NCBI RefSeq assembly: GCF_003112555.1 | Contig: NZ_BEWB01000009.1 | Coordinates: 371,759-435,758 of the forward strand | DNA: 64,000 nt | Direction: 5' to 3' | DNA from: Streptomyces coelicoflavus | GTDB taxonomy: Bacteria; Actinomycetota; Actinomycetes; Streptomycetales; Streptomycetaceae | Shown: positions 42,254 through 51,303 of the stretch, piece by piece | Position numbering within the stretch: the stretch's first letter is position 1 | Layout of the letters: every line of letters starts with the position of its first letter | Position numbers and translations under genes: made by a program | Notes under the pieces: generated by a model | Seen by the model: only the letters and a program-made list of their open reading frames with translations | Database searches by the model: none | Told to the model about the DNA's origin: nothing

Positions 42254-45153
42254 GCGGGGCCCGCCTCCGGGCGCGGGGCGGCCCGTTCGATCTGGCGGTC
42301 GATCCGGGCGCCGAGGGCCCGCACGATGTCCAGGACGACGCCGAGCACGAGCAGGTAGACCCCGCAGTCGAAGAGGACGGCGGTGGACAGGTGGGCGTCG
42401 CCCCACACGGGCAGGTGGCCGTGCCAGGTCCAGCCGTGCAGCACGGTGCCCTCGCCGAGGCCGCCCAGCGCGACGCCGGTGGACAGGAACAGGCCGAGGC
42501 CGGTGAACAGACCCGGCTTGAAGCGCACGGCGTCGGCGAGTTCGTGCCGCCCGCCGGCGAGGTAGCGGGCGATGAAGGCGACGCCGGCGGTCAGGCCGCC
42601 GACGAATCCGCCGCCCGGCAGGTTCTCCGCGCACAGCAGCAGATAGACGGAGAGGACGAGGACGGGGTGGAAGATGAGGCGGGCGACCACCTCGAGGACG
42701 AGGGAGCGGCGTTCGGGGGCGAGGGTGGCGCTGGCGGCGAGCCAGGTCCGCTCCGGCGCCGCTTCGTCGCCGCTGGGCAGGCCCGCCGATTCGTACCCGC
42801 TCGCCCGCCAGGCGGTGCGCAGTCCGGCGTGCGGGTGGTCGCCGGGCAGCGGCAGTACGGGCTGCTCGGCGCCGTCGGCGCGGCGGTGCAGGTAGATGAG
42901 GCTGGTGACGCCGATCGCGGCGGCGGCGAGCACCGCGGACTCCCCCATCGTGTCCCAGGCGCGCAGGTCGACCAGGATGGTGGCGACGACGTCCTTCAGT
43001 CCGTGGTGCGCGGTCTCCTCGACCATCGCGGCGCCCGCGCTGTCGGCCCGGCGGTGCCCCGCCATGATCCAGACGACCACGGCGACGGCGGCGCCGCCCG
43101 CGAGCGCCACCGGCATCCGCAGCAGGCGCCGCCACCGGCTGAAGTTCTCCTCGAAGCGCACCGGCATGCGGCGCAGCACCAGCACGAAGACGATCATGGA
43201 GACGGTCTCGACGCAGAACTGGGTGAGCGCGAGGTCGGGCGCGCCCTGGGCGACGAAGAGCAGCGCGGTGCCGTATCCGGTGAGGCCGGCGAACACGACG
43301 GCCTTCATCCGGCGCCGCACACGCAGGCACAGCAGGGCCGCGGCGCAGGTCAGCAGGGCGACGGCGGCCTGGGCGGGATGGTCCCAGAGCCTCGGGGCGG
43401 GTACTCCCGTCCAGGGTTCGTCCGCGGCGAGCACGGCGACCTGTCCGGCAAGGACCACGCTCATGGTCGTGACGAGGTACACCGACAGCGAGCCGCGCTG
43501 GACGAGGCCGGTGCACTGGAGGGCGGTGCGCTCCAGGGCGAGCAGCACCCGCCCGAAGACGAGGTCCGCGGAACGCCAGGCGAGCCTGTGGCCGACCCGC
43601 GCGACGGGGCTCGCGGCGAGGAACAGCAGGACCCCGCCCGCCCAGGCCGCGCCGGACAGGACGAGGGCGAGGCCCGCTCCGTGCCACAGCGCCAGGTGGT
43701 ACGGGTGCGCGGGCGCGGGGAACTGCCCGGCGTAGGTGCCCAGCAGGCCCTGGAGCCAGGTCACTCCGGGTCCCAGGACGAGGCAGGCCAGGGCGAGTAC
43801 GGCGGGCGGCGCGAGGAAGGCCGCCGGCACGCGGTGCGCGTCGGTGTCGGGGAGGCCGGGCTTGCGGGCGAAGGCGCCCCACAGGTAGCGCAGGGTGTAG
43901 GCGGTGGTCAGGGCCGAGCCGAGGACCGTCGCGGCGAGCGCCCAGCGGTCGCCGGTGCTCCCGTCCAGGAGCGCCTGGAAGGCGGCCTCCTTGGCGGTGA
44001 AGCCGAGCAGGGGCGGTACGGCGGCCATGGACGCTCCGGCGGTCACGGCGACGGCGCACACGGCGGGCAGCCGGCGTCCGAGGCCGGAGAGCCGCCGCAG
44101 GTCACGGGTGCCGGTGGCGTGGTCGACGATGCCGGTGACCAGGAAGAGCGGCGCCTTGAACAGGGCGTGCCCGAGGATCATGGCGGTGGCGGCGAGGCCG
44201 GTGTCGTGGCTGCCCGCACCGGTGAGGACGGTGAGGAAGCCGAGCTGGCTGACGGTGCCGTAGGCGAGGACGAGTTTCAGGTCGTGCATTCTGAGCGCCC
44301 GCCAGCCGCCGAGCAGCATCGTCGCCGAGCCGAGGACGAGCAGGAGCGGGCGCCAGGGTGGGACGTCGGCGAAGGCGGGGGCGAGCCGGGCGACGAGGTA
44401 GACGCCTGCCTTGACCATGGCGGCGGCGTGCAGGTAGGCGCTGACCGGGGTGGGGGCGGCCATGGCGTTGGGCAGCCAGAGGCTGAACGGCCAGATCGCG
44501 GACTTGGACAGGGCGCCGACGAGGATCAGCACGATCGCCGTGGACAGCGCCGCCGACGGTGGGGGCGGGTCGGCCAGGATCGCCGAGACGCGGTAGGTGC
44601 CGGCCTCGTGGCCGAGGAGCAGGAGGCCGACGAGCATGGTCAGCCCGCCGAGCGCGGTGACCGTGAGGGCCTGGAGGGCGCTGCGCCGGTTGCGCTTGTG
44701 GTCGCTGGTCTGGCCGATCAGCAGGTAGGAGAAGACGGTCGTCAGTTCCCAGAAGATGTAGAGCAGGACGAGGTCGTCGGCGAGGACGAGGCCGAGCATC
44801 GCCCCGGCGAAGGCGAGGAGGCTCCCGGCGAACCTGCCGAGCTGCCGCGACCGGTCGTCGAAGTAGGAGGCGCAGTAGACGAGGACGAGGGTGCCCACGC
44901 CCGCGGCGAGCAGCACCATGAGTTCGGCGAGGGCGTCCAGTCTCAGGGCCCAGTCCACGTGGTAGGCGGGCAGCCAGCGCCAGACGGTGGTGTCGGCGCC
45001 GCCCGCCGCCGTCGTGCTCCACCGGGTGGCGGCCCAGACGGTCGCCGCGGCGGGCGGCAGGGCCAGTACCAGGAAGGCACGCGTTCCGCACCGTCTCACC
45101 AGCGGCGCGGCGAACAGCGCGAGCGCGAAGTGGCAGAGGATGAGCACGGACAC
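42250..45153 (-). CDS. mnhA: Multi-subunit Na+/H+ antiporter subunit A (fused A and B)
   Basis: 967 residues. The first 500 are NuoL-like (TTVFSYLLIGQTSDHKRNRRSALQAL; PNAMAAPTPVSAYLHAAAMVKAGVYLVARLAP; the proton-channel Lys/Glu residues), followed by MnhB-like segments (AAIGVTSLIYLHRRADG; LLCAENLPGGGFVGGLTAGVAFIARYLAGG). MrpA and MrpB are separate genes in Firmicutes and commonly fused in actinobacteria. GTG at 45153 starts the operon. Confidence 0.93.
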   Translation of the reverse strand: MSVLILCHFALALFAAPLVRRCGTRAFLVLALPPAAATVWAATRWSTTAAGGADTTVWRWLPAYHVDWALRLDALAELMVLLAAGVGTLVLVYCASYFDDRSRQLGRFAGSLLAFAGAMLGLVLADDLVLLYIFWELTTVFSYLLIGQTSDHKRNRRSALQALTVTALGGLTMLVGLLLLGHEAGTYRVSAILADPPPPSAALSTAIVLILVGALSKSAIWPFSLWLPNAMAAPTPVSAYLHAAAMVKAGVYLVARLAPAFADVPPWRPLLLVLGSATMLLGGWRALRMHDLKLVLAYGTVSQLGFLTVLTGAGSHDTGLAATAMILGHALFKAPLFLVTGIVDHATGTRDLRRLSGLGRRLPAVCAVAVTAGASMAAVPPLLGFTAKEAAFQALLDGSTGDRWALAATVLGSALTTAYTLRYLWGAFARKPGLPDTDAHRVPAAFLAPPAVLALACLVLGPGVTWLQGLLGTYAGQFPAPAHPYHLALWHGAGLALVLSGAAWAGGVLLFLAASPVARVGHRLAWRSADLVFGRVLLALERTALQCTGLVQRGSLSVYLVTTMSVVLAGQVAVLAADEPWTGVPAPRLWDHPAQAAVALLTCAAALLCLRVRRRMKAVVFAGLTGYGTALLFVAQGAPDLALTQFCVETVSMIVFVLVLRRMPVRFEENFSRWRRLLRMPVALAGGAAVAVVVWIMAGHRRADSAGAAMVEETAHHGLKDVVATILVDLRAWDTMGESAVLAAAAIGVTSLIYLHRRADGAEQPVLPLPGDHPHAGLRTAWRASGYESAGLPSGDEAAPERTWLAASATLAPERRSLVLEVVARLIFHPVLVLSVYLLLCAENLPGGGFVGGLTAGVAFIARYLAGGRHELADAVRFKPGLFTGLGLFLSTGVALGGLGEGTVLHGWTWHGHLPVWGDAHLSTAVLFDCGVYLLVLGVVLDIVRALGARIDRQIERAAPRPEAGPA

Positions 45154-45212
45154 CCGACAGTGATATATCGGGCATCTCGCCTCGGCGTCCAGGCACGCCG
45201 CAGGGCGAACAA

Positions 45213-45252
45213 TCGAGGGGCGGTTTCGGATCTCTCCGAAACCGCCCCTCGA
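45213..45252 (-). terminator. 18-bp perfect hairpin downstream of tRNA-Pro copy 3
   Basis: An 18-bp arm at 45213-45230 pairs perfectly with 45235-45252 around TCTC. It lies 17 bp past the tRNA 3' end on the minus strand and also about 60 bp before the mnh operon start. It has the same loop and TTTCnGA core as the terminator at 24455. Confidence 0.82.
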
Positions 45253-45269
45253 TCAAAGACTGTCTCCAG

Positions 45270-45343
<74 letters not shown>

Positions 45344-45446
45344 TTGCCCGCCTGACCTGGGGTTTCCCCCGGCCGAACGCGCAGGAAAACCATACCGCAC
45401 TCGGGCCCGTGGTCGCGCATCGCTTTTCCGGCGCGCGGTCCCGGGG

Positions 45447-46781
45447 TCAGCACTTCTGTGCGCGGGACGGCTCGGTCGCGGCCGGGGTGGCGCTGGAGCC
45501 CGCCGCGGTCGCCTCCACCCGGACCAGTCCGCGCACCGCCGGTATCAGCAGGAGGGCCGCGCACACGGCGAAGCTGGTCGCGGCCGCGACGAGCAGGACG
45601 TGGTCGGCCCCGAGGGCGGAGGCGGCCGGTCCCGCGAGGGCCTGGCCGACCGGCATCATCGCCAGCGAGCCCGCCACGTCGTAGGCGTGGATGCGGTTGA
45701 GGACGTCCGGCGGGACCTGGGTCTGCACGCTGGTCGCCCACATCACGCCCCAGAAGGACATGCCGGCCCCGGCGACCGCGGCCCCGGCCGCCATGGCGGG
45801 TACGCCGAGCCCGGCACCGACGCTCGCGGGGAAGGCGGCGAAGCCGACGAGGGCGATCGCGCCGGCCCGGAGCATGCGCAGCGGCCTGAGCCGCAGGGCC
45901 AGCAGACCGCCCACCACGGTCCCCGCACCCAGGGCGGAGTTGACCAGTCCGTAGGCGCGCGGGCCGTGCTCCTGCACCACCTCGGTGGCGACCAGGGGAA
46001 CGGTCGGACCCCAGACGGCGATCATGTAGACGCACCAGACGGCTATGACGCTCCACAGCCACCGCCTCGCGAGGAACTCCCGCCACCCCTGGACCAGGTC
46101 GGCGCGGAAGGCCTTGCTCCCGCGGCCGGACACCGACAGGCTGCCCGGTGGGAGCGGGGGCAGCCGGAGCAGCAGCAGGCACAGGGCGCTGAGCCCGTAC
46201 GTGGTGGCGTGGGCGGCGAAGACCCCGCCGGGTGAGGCGAAGCCGACCAGGAGGCCCGCCACGGCGGGGCCGGCGAGCTGGGCGGCGGACTCGGCGACGC
46301 GTATCGCGCCGTTGGCACCCTGGACGTCGGAGGCGAGCCGGGGGACGGTGCTGGCGACGCCGGGCTGGAAGACGGCGCCCGCGACGCCGTTGGCGAATCC
46401 GATGGCGCAGATCTGCCAGAGCACGACGTGGCCGCTGAAGAACAGCGCGGCGGCCAGGGCCTGGGTGCCGAGCCGTACCAGGTCGGCGCCGATCATCAGT
46501 TTGCGGGTGCTGAAGCGGTCGGCGAGCACTCCCCCGAACACGACCAGACCGGCGAAGGCCGCGGCCGTGGCGGCCATGGCGAGGCCCACCGCGCCCGCCC
46601 CGTACCCGTGTTGCAGCAGGCCGGCGGCGAGGGCGACGGGCAGCATGGTGTCGCCCAGCCGGGCCACGGCCCGGGCGGTGAAGAACAGTGCGAAGTCCCG
46701 CGACCAGACGGCTCGCGCCGCGGCCGGACTCCCGCCCGCGGGCGCGTCCTCGCGCCCGGTCTGTGACGACGTACCGGCCAT
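45447..46781 (-). CDS. MFS exporter
   Basis: 444 residues, 12 helices, with motif A region VFGGVLADRFSTRKLMIGADLVRLG typical of macrolide/enterobactin-type MFS exporters. The N-terminal tail (MAGTSSQTGREDAPAGGSPAAARAV) is cytoplasmic. The substrate is not identifiable. A damage-promoter-like motif lies 130 bp upstream. ATG at 46781 was chosen; an in-frame extension to 46901 would start in a non-coding leader. Confidence 0.9.
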   Translation of the reverse strand: MAGTSSQTGREDAPAGGSPAAARAVWSRDFALFFTARAVARLGDTMLPVALAAGLLQHGYGAGAVGLAMAATAAAFAGLVVFGGVLADRFSTRKLMIGADLVRLGTQALAAALFFSGHVVLWQICAIGFANGVAGAVFQPGVASTVPRLASDVQGANGAIRVAESAAQLAGPAVAGLLVGFASPGGVFAAHATTYGLSALCLLLLRLPPLPPGSLSVSGRGSKAFRADLVQGWREFLARRWLWSVIAVWCVYMIAVWGPTVPLVATEVVQEHGPRAYGLVNSALGAGTVVGGLLALRLRPLRMLRAGAIALVGFAAFPASVGAGLGVPAMAAGAAVAGAGMSFWGVMWATSVQTQVPPDVLNRIHAYDVAGSLAMMPVGQALAGPAASALGADHVLLVAAATSFAVCAALLLIPAVRGLVRVEATAAGSSATPAATEPSRAQKC

Positions 46782-46909
46782 CCCGCGCTCTCCCCTCCCC
46801 CGCCGGCCCCCGCCGGCGAACCGCCCGTGCACTCCCGTCGATCCCGCTCGCACCGTACGTCCGACAGCCGGAACCCCCCTCCGGTCCCGGCTGTCGCGCA
46901 CGTCTTCGG

Positions 46910-46932
46910 ATCATGCCACGGGGCACTGACAA
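46910..46932 (-). promoter_or_regulatory. RecA-NDp/PafBC-like promoter of the MFS gene (one mismatch)
   Basis: On the minus strand, TTGTCAGTG (46932-46924), 8 nt, then CATGAT (46915-46910). The upstream element is exact; the -10 starts with C instead of T but ends as a good TATGAT-like box. The distance to the start codon is about 130 nt. Confidence 0.5.
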
Positions 46933-46946
46933 CGCCCGAGGGGTTT

Positions 46947-47306
46947 TCAGCCCCCGGCGGGCAGGCCCAGCCGGGGGTGGGCCTCCAGCAGCCGGGTCGG
47001 GGCCGCCTGGCGCCAGGAGTCGGCGAGGATGTCGCGCAGTTCGTCCTCGCCCTCCAGGGCGGCCAGCCGGGCCCGTACCCAGGCGAACTGCGCCTCGTGT
47101 CCGGCGATCCAGAACTTCTCCGGCTCGGCCAGCACCAGTTCGTCGCGCTCCTCCTTCGGGCAGCGCACCGCGAGGGAGGTCTCCTCCTCGGGCAGCGTCG
47201 CGAACATCTTTCCCGCGACCCGGAAGGTGGGCATGCTCCAGGCGATCTTCTCCGTCGTGTCCGGCAGGGACAGGGCGATTCGGCGTACGTCTTCTGCGTC
47301 CGGCAT
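46947..47306 (-). CDS. YjbR/MmcQ family protein (MmcQ-like)
   Basis: 119 residues: DAEDVRRIALSLPDTTEKIAWSMPTFRVAGKMFATLPEEETSLAVRC, then EAQFAWVRARLAALEGEDELRDILADSWRQAAPTRL, typical of the YjbR/CyaY-like fold of unknown function, likely DNA- or ligand-binding. ATG at 47306 was chosen over 14 codons upstream because the promoter -10 box ends 7 nt before it. The gene carries an exact PafBC-type promoter, which suggests induction by DNA damage. Confidence 0.88.
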   Translation of the reverse strand: MPDAEDVRRIALSLPDTTEKIAWSMPTFRVAGKMFATLPEEETSLAVRCPKEERDELVLAEPEKFWIAGHEAQFAWVRARLAALEGEDELRDILADSWRQAAPTRLLEAHPRLGLPAGG

Positions 47307-47313
47307 GTCAGGG

Positions 47314-47336
47314 ACGTTATCCGCCCGCACTGACAA
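47314..47336 (-). promoter_or_regulatory. RecA-NDp/PafBC-type promoter of the YjbR gene, predicted leaderless
   Basis: On the minus strand, TTGTCAGTG (47336-47328), 8 nt, TAACGT (47319-47314), an exact match to TTGTCRGTG-N8-TAnnnT. The -10 ends 7 nt before the ATG at 47306, so transcription should begin at or one base from the start codon: a leaderless transcript. Confidence 0.75.
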
Positions 47337-47355
47337 CCGCCGGGTCACCGGCCCT

Positions 47356-48258
47356 TCAGGCCCGGGCCGCCTCGCCGAGTGCGTCGAGGACGGGCCGGAT
47401 CAGCGGGTGTTCCTCCGCGCCGCGGCGTACGGCCGCGAAGACGCGGCGGGTGGGCGCGACCCCGTCGACGGGGCGCACGACCACGCCGGTGAGGTCGGTG
47501 CCGTGCAGTGCCGAGCGCGGGACGAGGGCGACGCCGGCGTCGGCGGCGGCGAGGGACACCACGGCGCGGAAGTCGTCCGAGGAGTGTGCGAGGCGGGGCT
47601 GGAACCCGGCGCTCTCGCAGGCCAGCACGACCACGTCGTGGCAGGGGTTGCCCGGGTAGGGACCGATCCAGGTGTCCTTGGCCAGCTCGGCGAGCGGCAC
47701 CTCCTCGGCGCCGGCGAGGCGGTGGGCGACCGGCACGACCGCGTCGAAGGGCTCGGCGTACAGGAAGACGTGGGTCAGGCGCGGGTCGTCGGCGGGCGGT
47801 GCCCCGCGGTACTCGACGGCGACGGCCACGTCGACCTGGCGGTCGAGAACCATGGGCAGGCTGGCGTCGCCCTCGGCGTCCTGGACGCGGATGCGGATGC
47901 CGGGCGCCGACGCGGCGAGGCGGGCCAGGGCGGGCGCGACGACGAGGGCGATGCCGGTCGCGAAGGACGCGACGGTGACCGTGCCCGCCTCGCCCGAGCC
48001 GTAGGCGGCCAGCTCGGCCTCGGCCCGCTCCAGCTGGGCGAGGACGGCGTTGGTGTGGCTGAGCAGGATTTCTCCGGCCGGGGTCAGCCGTACGCCCTTG
48101 GCGCCTCGCTCGACCAGGCGGTGACCGGTCTCCTGCTCCAGGGCGGCCAGCTGCTGGGAGACCGCCGACGGGGTGAGGTAGAGCGCGGCGGCCGCCGCCG
48201 TCACGGTGCGGTGGTCCGCCACCGCTCGCAGGATGTGCAGCCGCCGCGCCTCGATCAT
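47356..48258 (-). CDS. LysR-family transcriptional regulator
   Basis: 300 residues. The N-terminal LysR HTH reads MIEARRLHILRAVADHRTVTAAAAALYLTPSAVSQQLAALEQETGHRLVERGAKGVRLTPAG in family order, followed by a two-lobed effector domain (VASFATGIALVVAPALARLAASAPGIRIRV). It lies 30 bp after the kbl stop on the same strand, in line with tdh-kbl, but the gap makes control of that pair only plausible. Confidence 0.92.
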   Translation of the reverse strand: MIEARRLHILRAVADHRTVTAAAAALYLTPSAVSQQLAALEQETGHRLVERGAKGVRLTPAGEILLSHTNAVLAQLERAEAELAAYGSGEAGTVTVASFATGIALVVAPALARLAASAPGIRIRVQDAEGDASLPMVLDRQVDVAVAVEYRGAPPADDPRLTHVFLYAEPFDAVVPVAHRLAGAEEVPLAELAKDTWIGPYPGNPCHDVVVLACESAGFQPRLAHSSDDFRAVVSLAAADAGVALVPRSALHGTDLTGVVVRPVDGVAPTRRVFAAVRRGAEEHPLIRPVLDALGEAARA

Positions 48259-48288
48259 GGGATCGATTCTCTCAGGTCACCGGGGCTT

Positions 48289-49482
48289 TCAGGCCGCGAG
48301 CTGCTCCCGGGCCGCGACGAAGGCGTCCACCGCGCGGTTCACGTCGTCCGTGGAGTGGGCGGCGGACAGCTGGACGCGGATGCGGGCCTTGTCCTGCGGG
48401 ACGACCGGGTAGGAGAAGCCGATCACGTACACGCCGCGCTCGAGGAGCAGCTCGGCCATGCGGCCCGCCTTCGACGCGTCACCGATCATGACGGGCGCGA
48501 TGGCGTGGTCGCCGGGGAGGATGTCGAAGCCCTCCTCGGTCATCCGGCGGCGGAACAGGGCGGTGTTCTCGGCGAGCCGCACGCGCAGGTCGTCGGCGGA
48601 CTCCAGCAGGTCGAGCACCTTGAGGGAGGCGGCGGCGATCACCGGGGCGAGGGTGTTGGAGAAGAGGTACGGGCGGGAGCGCTGGCGCAGCAGGGCGACG
48701 ATCTCGGCGCGGGCCGCGACGTAGCCGCCGGAGGCGCCGCCGAGCGCCTTGCCGAGGGTGCCGGTGATGATGTCGACGCGGTCCATGACGCCGTGCAGCT
48801 CGGGGGTGCCGCGGCCGCCGGGGCCGACGAAGCCGACGGCGTGCGAGTCGTCGACCATGACCATGGCGCCGTAGCGGTCGGCGAGGTCGGAGATCTCGTC
48901 GAGCGGGGCGACGTAGCCGTCCATGGAGAAGACGCCGTCGGTGACGATCAGCTTGCGGCGGGCCTCGCCCGCGGCCTTGAGCTGTGCCTCCAGGTCGGCC
49001 ATGTCGCGGTTGGCGTAACGGAACCGCTTGGCCTTGGACAGCCGGATGCCGTCGATGATCGACGCGTGGTTGAGGGCGTCGGAGATCACCGCGTCCTCGG
49101 GGCCGAGGAGGGTCTCGAAGACTCCGCCGTTGGCGTCGAAGCAGGAGGAGTAGAGGATCGTGTCCTCCTGGCCGAGGAACGCGGAGAGCCGGGCCTCCAG
49201 TTCCTTGTGCACCTCCTGGGTGCCGCAGATGAAGCGCACGGAGGCCATGCCGTAGCCCCAGCGGTCCAGCGCCTCGTGGGCCGCGGCGACGACCTCGGGG
49301 TGGTCGGCGAGGCCGAGGTAGTTGTTGGCGCAGAAGTTGAGGACCTCGCCGGGGCGGCCGCCCGCGGTGACGTTGACGGTCGCGGACTGCGGGGTGCCGA
49401 TGACGCGCTCGGGCTTGTGCAGCCCGGCGGCGCGGATCTCGTCGAGGGTGGCGCGCAGGTCGTCGCGCACGGAGTCGAACAT
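48289..49482 (-). CDS. kbl: Glycine C-acetyltransferase (2-amino-3-ketobutyrate CoA ligase)
   Basis: 397 residues of the PLP-dependent alpha-oxoamine synthase family. Seen are the PLP Lys motif TGTLGKALGGASGGY (about 235-249), DDSHAVGFVGPGGRG, NHASIIDGIRLSKAKRFRY and the C-terminal VVPQDKARIRVQLSAAHS. It cleaves 2-amino-3-ketobutyrate with CoA to glycine and acetyl-CoA. The gene lies 42 nt after tdh; together they form the threonine-to-glycine pathway. Length agrees with the E. coli enzyme. Confidence 0.95.
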   Translation of the reverse strand: MFDSVRDDLRATLDEIRAAGLHKPERVIGTPQSATVNVTAGGRPGEVLNFCANNYLGLADHPEVVAAAHEALDRWGYGMASVRFICGTQEVHKELEARLSAFLGQEDTILYSSCFDANGGVFETLLGPEDAVISDALNHASIIDGIRLSKAKRFRYANRDMADLEAQLKAAGEARRKLIVTDGVFSMDGYVAPLDEISDLADRYGAMVMVDDSHAVGFVGPGGRGTPELHGVMDRVDIITGTLGKALGGASGGYVAARAEIVALLRQRSRPYLFSNTLAPVIAAASLKVLDLLESADDLRVRLAENTALFRRRMTEEGFDILPGDHAIAPVMIGDASKAGRMAELLLERGVYVIGFSYPVVPQDKARIRVQLSAAHSTDDVNRAVDAFVAAREQLAA

Positions 49483-49524
49483 CTCAGAAGCTCCTAGGAG
49501 GATACGTACGTCTGACGCGGTGTC

Positions 49525-50553
49525 TTACGCGGTCCAGTCGAGGATGACCTTGCCGCCGCGGCCGCTCGCGGCGTCGGCGAAGGCGGTCTCGAAGTCGCGG
49601 TGGGAGTACCGGCCGGTGATCACCGGGGCGAGGTCGAGGCCGCCTTCGAGCAGCACGGACATCGCGTACCAGGTCTCGAACATCTCGCGGCCGTAGATGC
49701 CCTTGACGGTGATCATCGAGGTGACGATCCGGGCCCAGTCGACCGGGAACTCCTCGGCGGGCAGGCCGAGCATGGCGATCCGGCCGCCGTGCGTCATGTT
49801 GGCGATCATGTCGCGCATGGCCTCGGGGCGGCCGGACATCTCCAGGCCGATGTCGAAGCCCTCGCGCAGGCCCAGCTCGCTCTGTCCGTCGGCGATGGTC
49901 GCCTTGGACACGTTGAGGGCGAGGCTCACGCCGATCTTGCGGGCCAGGTCCAGGCGCTCCTCGCTCACGTCGGTGATCACGACGTTGCGCGCACCGGCGT
50001 GCCGGGCCACGGCGGCGGCCATCAGGCCGATCGGTCCGGCGCCGGTGATGAGGACGTCCTCGCCGACCAGCGGGAAGGACAGGGCGGTGTGCACGGCGTT
50101 GCCGAACGGGTCGAAGATCGCGGCGACGTCGAGGTCGACGGGGACGCGGTGCACCCAGACGTTGGACGCGGGCAGGGCGACGTACTCGGCGAACGCCCCG
50201 TCCCGGCCGACGCCGAGGCCGAGGGTGGCGCGGCACAGGTGGCGCCGGCCGGCCTGGCAGTTGCGGCACTTGCCGCAGACCAGGTGGCCCTCGCCGCTGA
50301 CCCGGTCGCCGGCCTTGATGTCGGTGACGTCGCGCCCGGTGTCGACGACCTCGCCGACGAACTCGTGGCCGACCACGAGCGGGGTGCGGATGGCCTGCTG
50401 CGCCCAGCCGTCCCAGGCCCGGATGTGCAGGTCGGTGCCGCAGATGCCGGTGCGCAGCACCTTGATGAGGACGTCACCGGGCCCGATGGTGGGTTCCGGG
50501 ACGTCGGCGAGCCACAGCCCGGGCTCCGCCTTCTCCTTGACCAGCGCCTTCAA
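49525..50553 (-). CDS. tdh: L-threonine 3-dehydrogenase
   Basis: 342 residues, zinc-dependent medium-chain dehydrogenase. Catalytic zinc site CGTDLHI and GHEFVGEV; structural zinc loop with four Cys (HLVCGKCRNCQAGRRHLC); NAD site TGAGPIGLMAAAVARHAGA; Tdh-type IFDPFGNAVHTALSFPLVGE. It oxidises threonine to 2-amino-3-ketobutyrate for Kbl. The start is TTG at 50553 with CAGGAG upstream; this length equals the known Tdh length. It is the first gene of the tdh-kbl pair. Confidence 0.95.
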   Translation of the reverse strand: MKALVKEKAEPGLWLADVPEPTIGPGDVLIKVLRTGICGTDLHIRAWDGWAQQAIRTPLVVGHEFVGEVVDTGRDVTDIKAGDRVSGEGHLVCGKCRNCQAGRRHLCRATLGLGVGRDGAFAEYVALPASNVWVHRVPVDLDVAAIFDPFGNAVHTALSFPLVGEDVLITGAGPIGLMAAAVARHAGARNVVITDVSEERLDLARKIGVSLALNVSKATIADGQSELGLREGFDIGLEMSGRPEAMRDMIANMTHGGRIAMLGLPAEEFPVDWARIVTSMITVKGIYGREMFETWYAMSVLLEGGLDLAPVITGRYSHRDFETAFADAASGRGGKVILDWTA

Positions 50554-50727
50554 CGCTACGGCTCCTGACGGGGGTGAGATCCCGGAGGTGGGCATGCCGA
50601 AGCGGCCCGCGTCCGGGAAGGGGAGGGTGATCGCACAGCAATCTGCCGTACGGGACCGTCCCCGGTCCATCGAGCCTTTCTTAAGCCCGGCCGCAGCTTT
50701 CCTTCACGCCGCGCACGCGCCCGCCGC

Positions 50728-51303
50728 TCACAGGGGGAACCCGTCCTCCGCGCTGCGCTCGATGCGCCGTACGAGGTCGGCGGCCGTCGACTTGATCGTC
50801 GCCAGGCCCTCGGTCCCCCAGGTCCGGGGCCGTACGTCGGCGGCGGACACGGTGCCGAGGACCGTCCCCGTGCTGTCGATGAGCGGGGCGCCGAGGTAGG
50901 AGCGGATGCCGAACGCGTCGACGACGGGGTTGCCCGCGAAGCGCGGGTAGTCGCGCACGTCCTCCAGGACCAGCGCCTTGCGCCGGACCACCACGTGGGG
51001 GCAGAAGCCGTGGTCGCGGGGCTGGACCCGGCCGAACTCGGGACTGGTCCCGTCCCCGCGCGTCACCGGAGGAACGTCCGGCACCCGCAGGCCCGCGAAG
51101 AACTGCCCGCCCTCGACCAGGAAGTTGACCATCGCGTACGGCGCCTCGGCGAGGCCGGCGAGGTGCGTGGCGAAGGCGTCGAGGGCCGGGTCGGCGCGTT
51201 CCGCGAGACCGAGCCGGCGCAGCCGTCGTACCCGCTCGGGGGCCTCCCGGTCCTCGGGGGTGAGCAGCAGACGTCCGGCCGGGCGGGGCGGGTCGTAGCT
51301 CAT
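50728..51303 (-). CDS. GAF-domain protein attached to a conservon
   Basis: 191 residues with a single GAF domain (AEAPYAMVNFLVEGGQFFAGLRVPD; GFCPHVVVRRKALVLEDVRDYPRFAGNPVVDAFGIRSYLGAPLIDSTGTVLGTVSAAD), a fold that senses small molecules or redox state. The start ATG overlaps the cvnD stop (ATGA), so it is translated with the conservon. Many streptomycete conservons end in a different fifth gene; a GAF sensor could supply ligand input to the GTPase or kinase. Confidence 0.9.
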   Translation of the reverse strand: MSYDPPRPAGRLLLTPEDREAPERVRRLRRLGLAERADPALDAFATHLAGLAEAPYAMVNFLVEGGQFFAGLRVPDVPPVTRGDGTSPEFGRVQPRDHGFCPHVVVRRKALVLEDVRDYPRFAGNPVVDAFGIRSYLGAPLIDSTGTVLGTVSAADVRPRTWGTEGLATIKSTAADLVRRIERSAEDGFPL

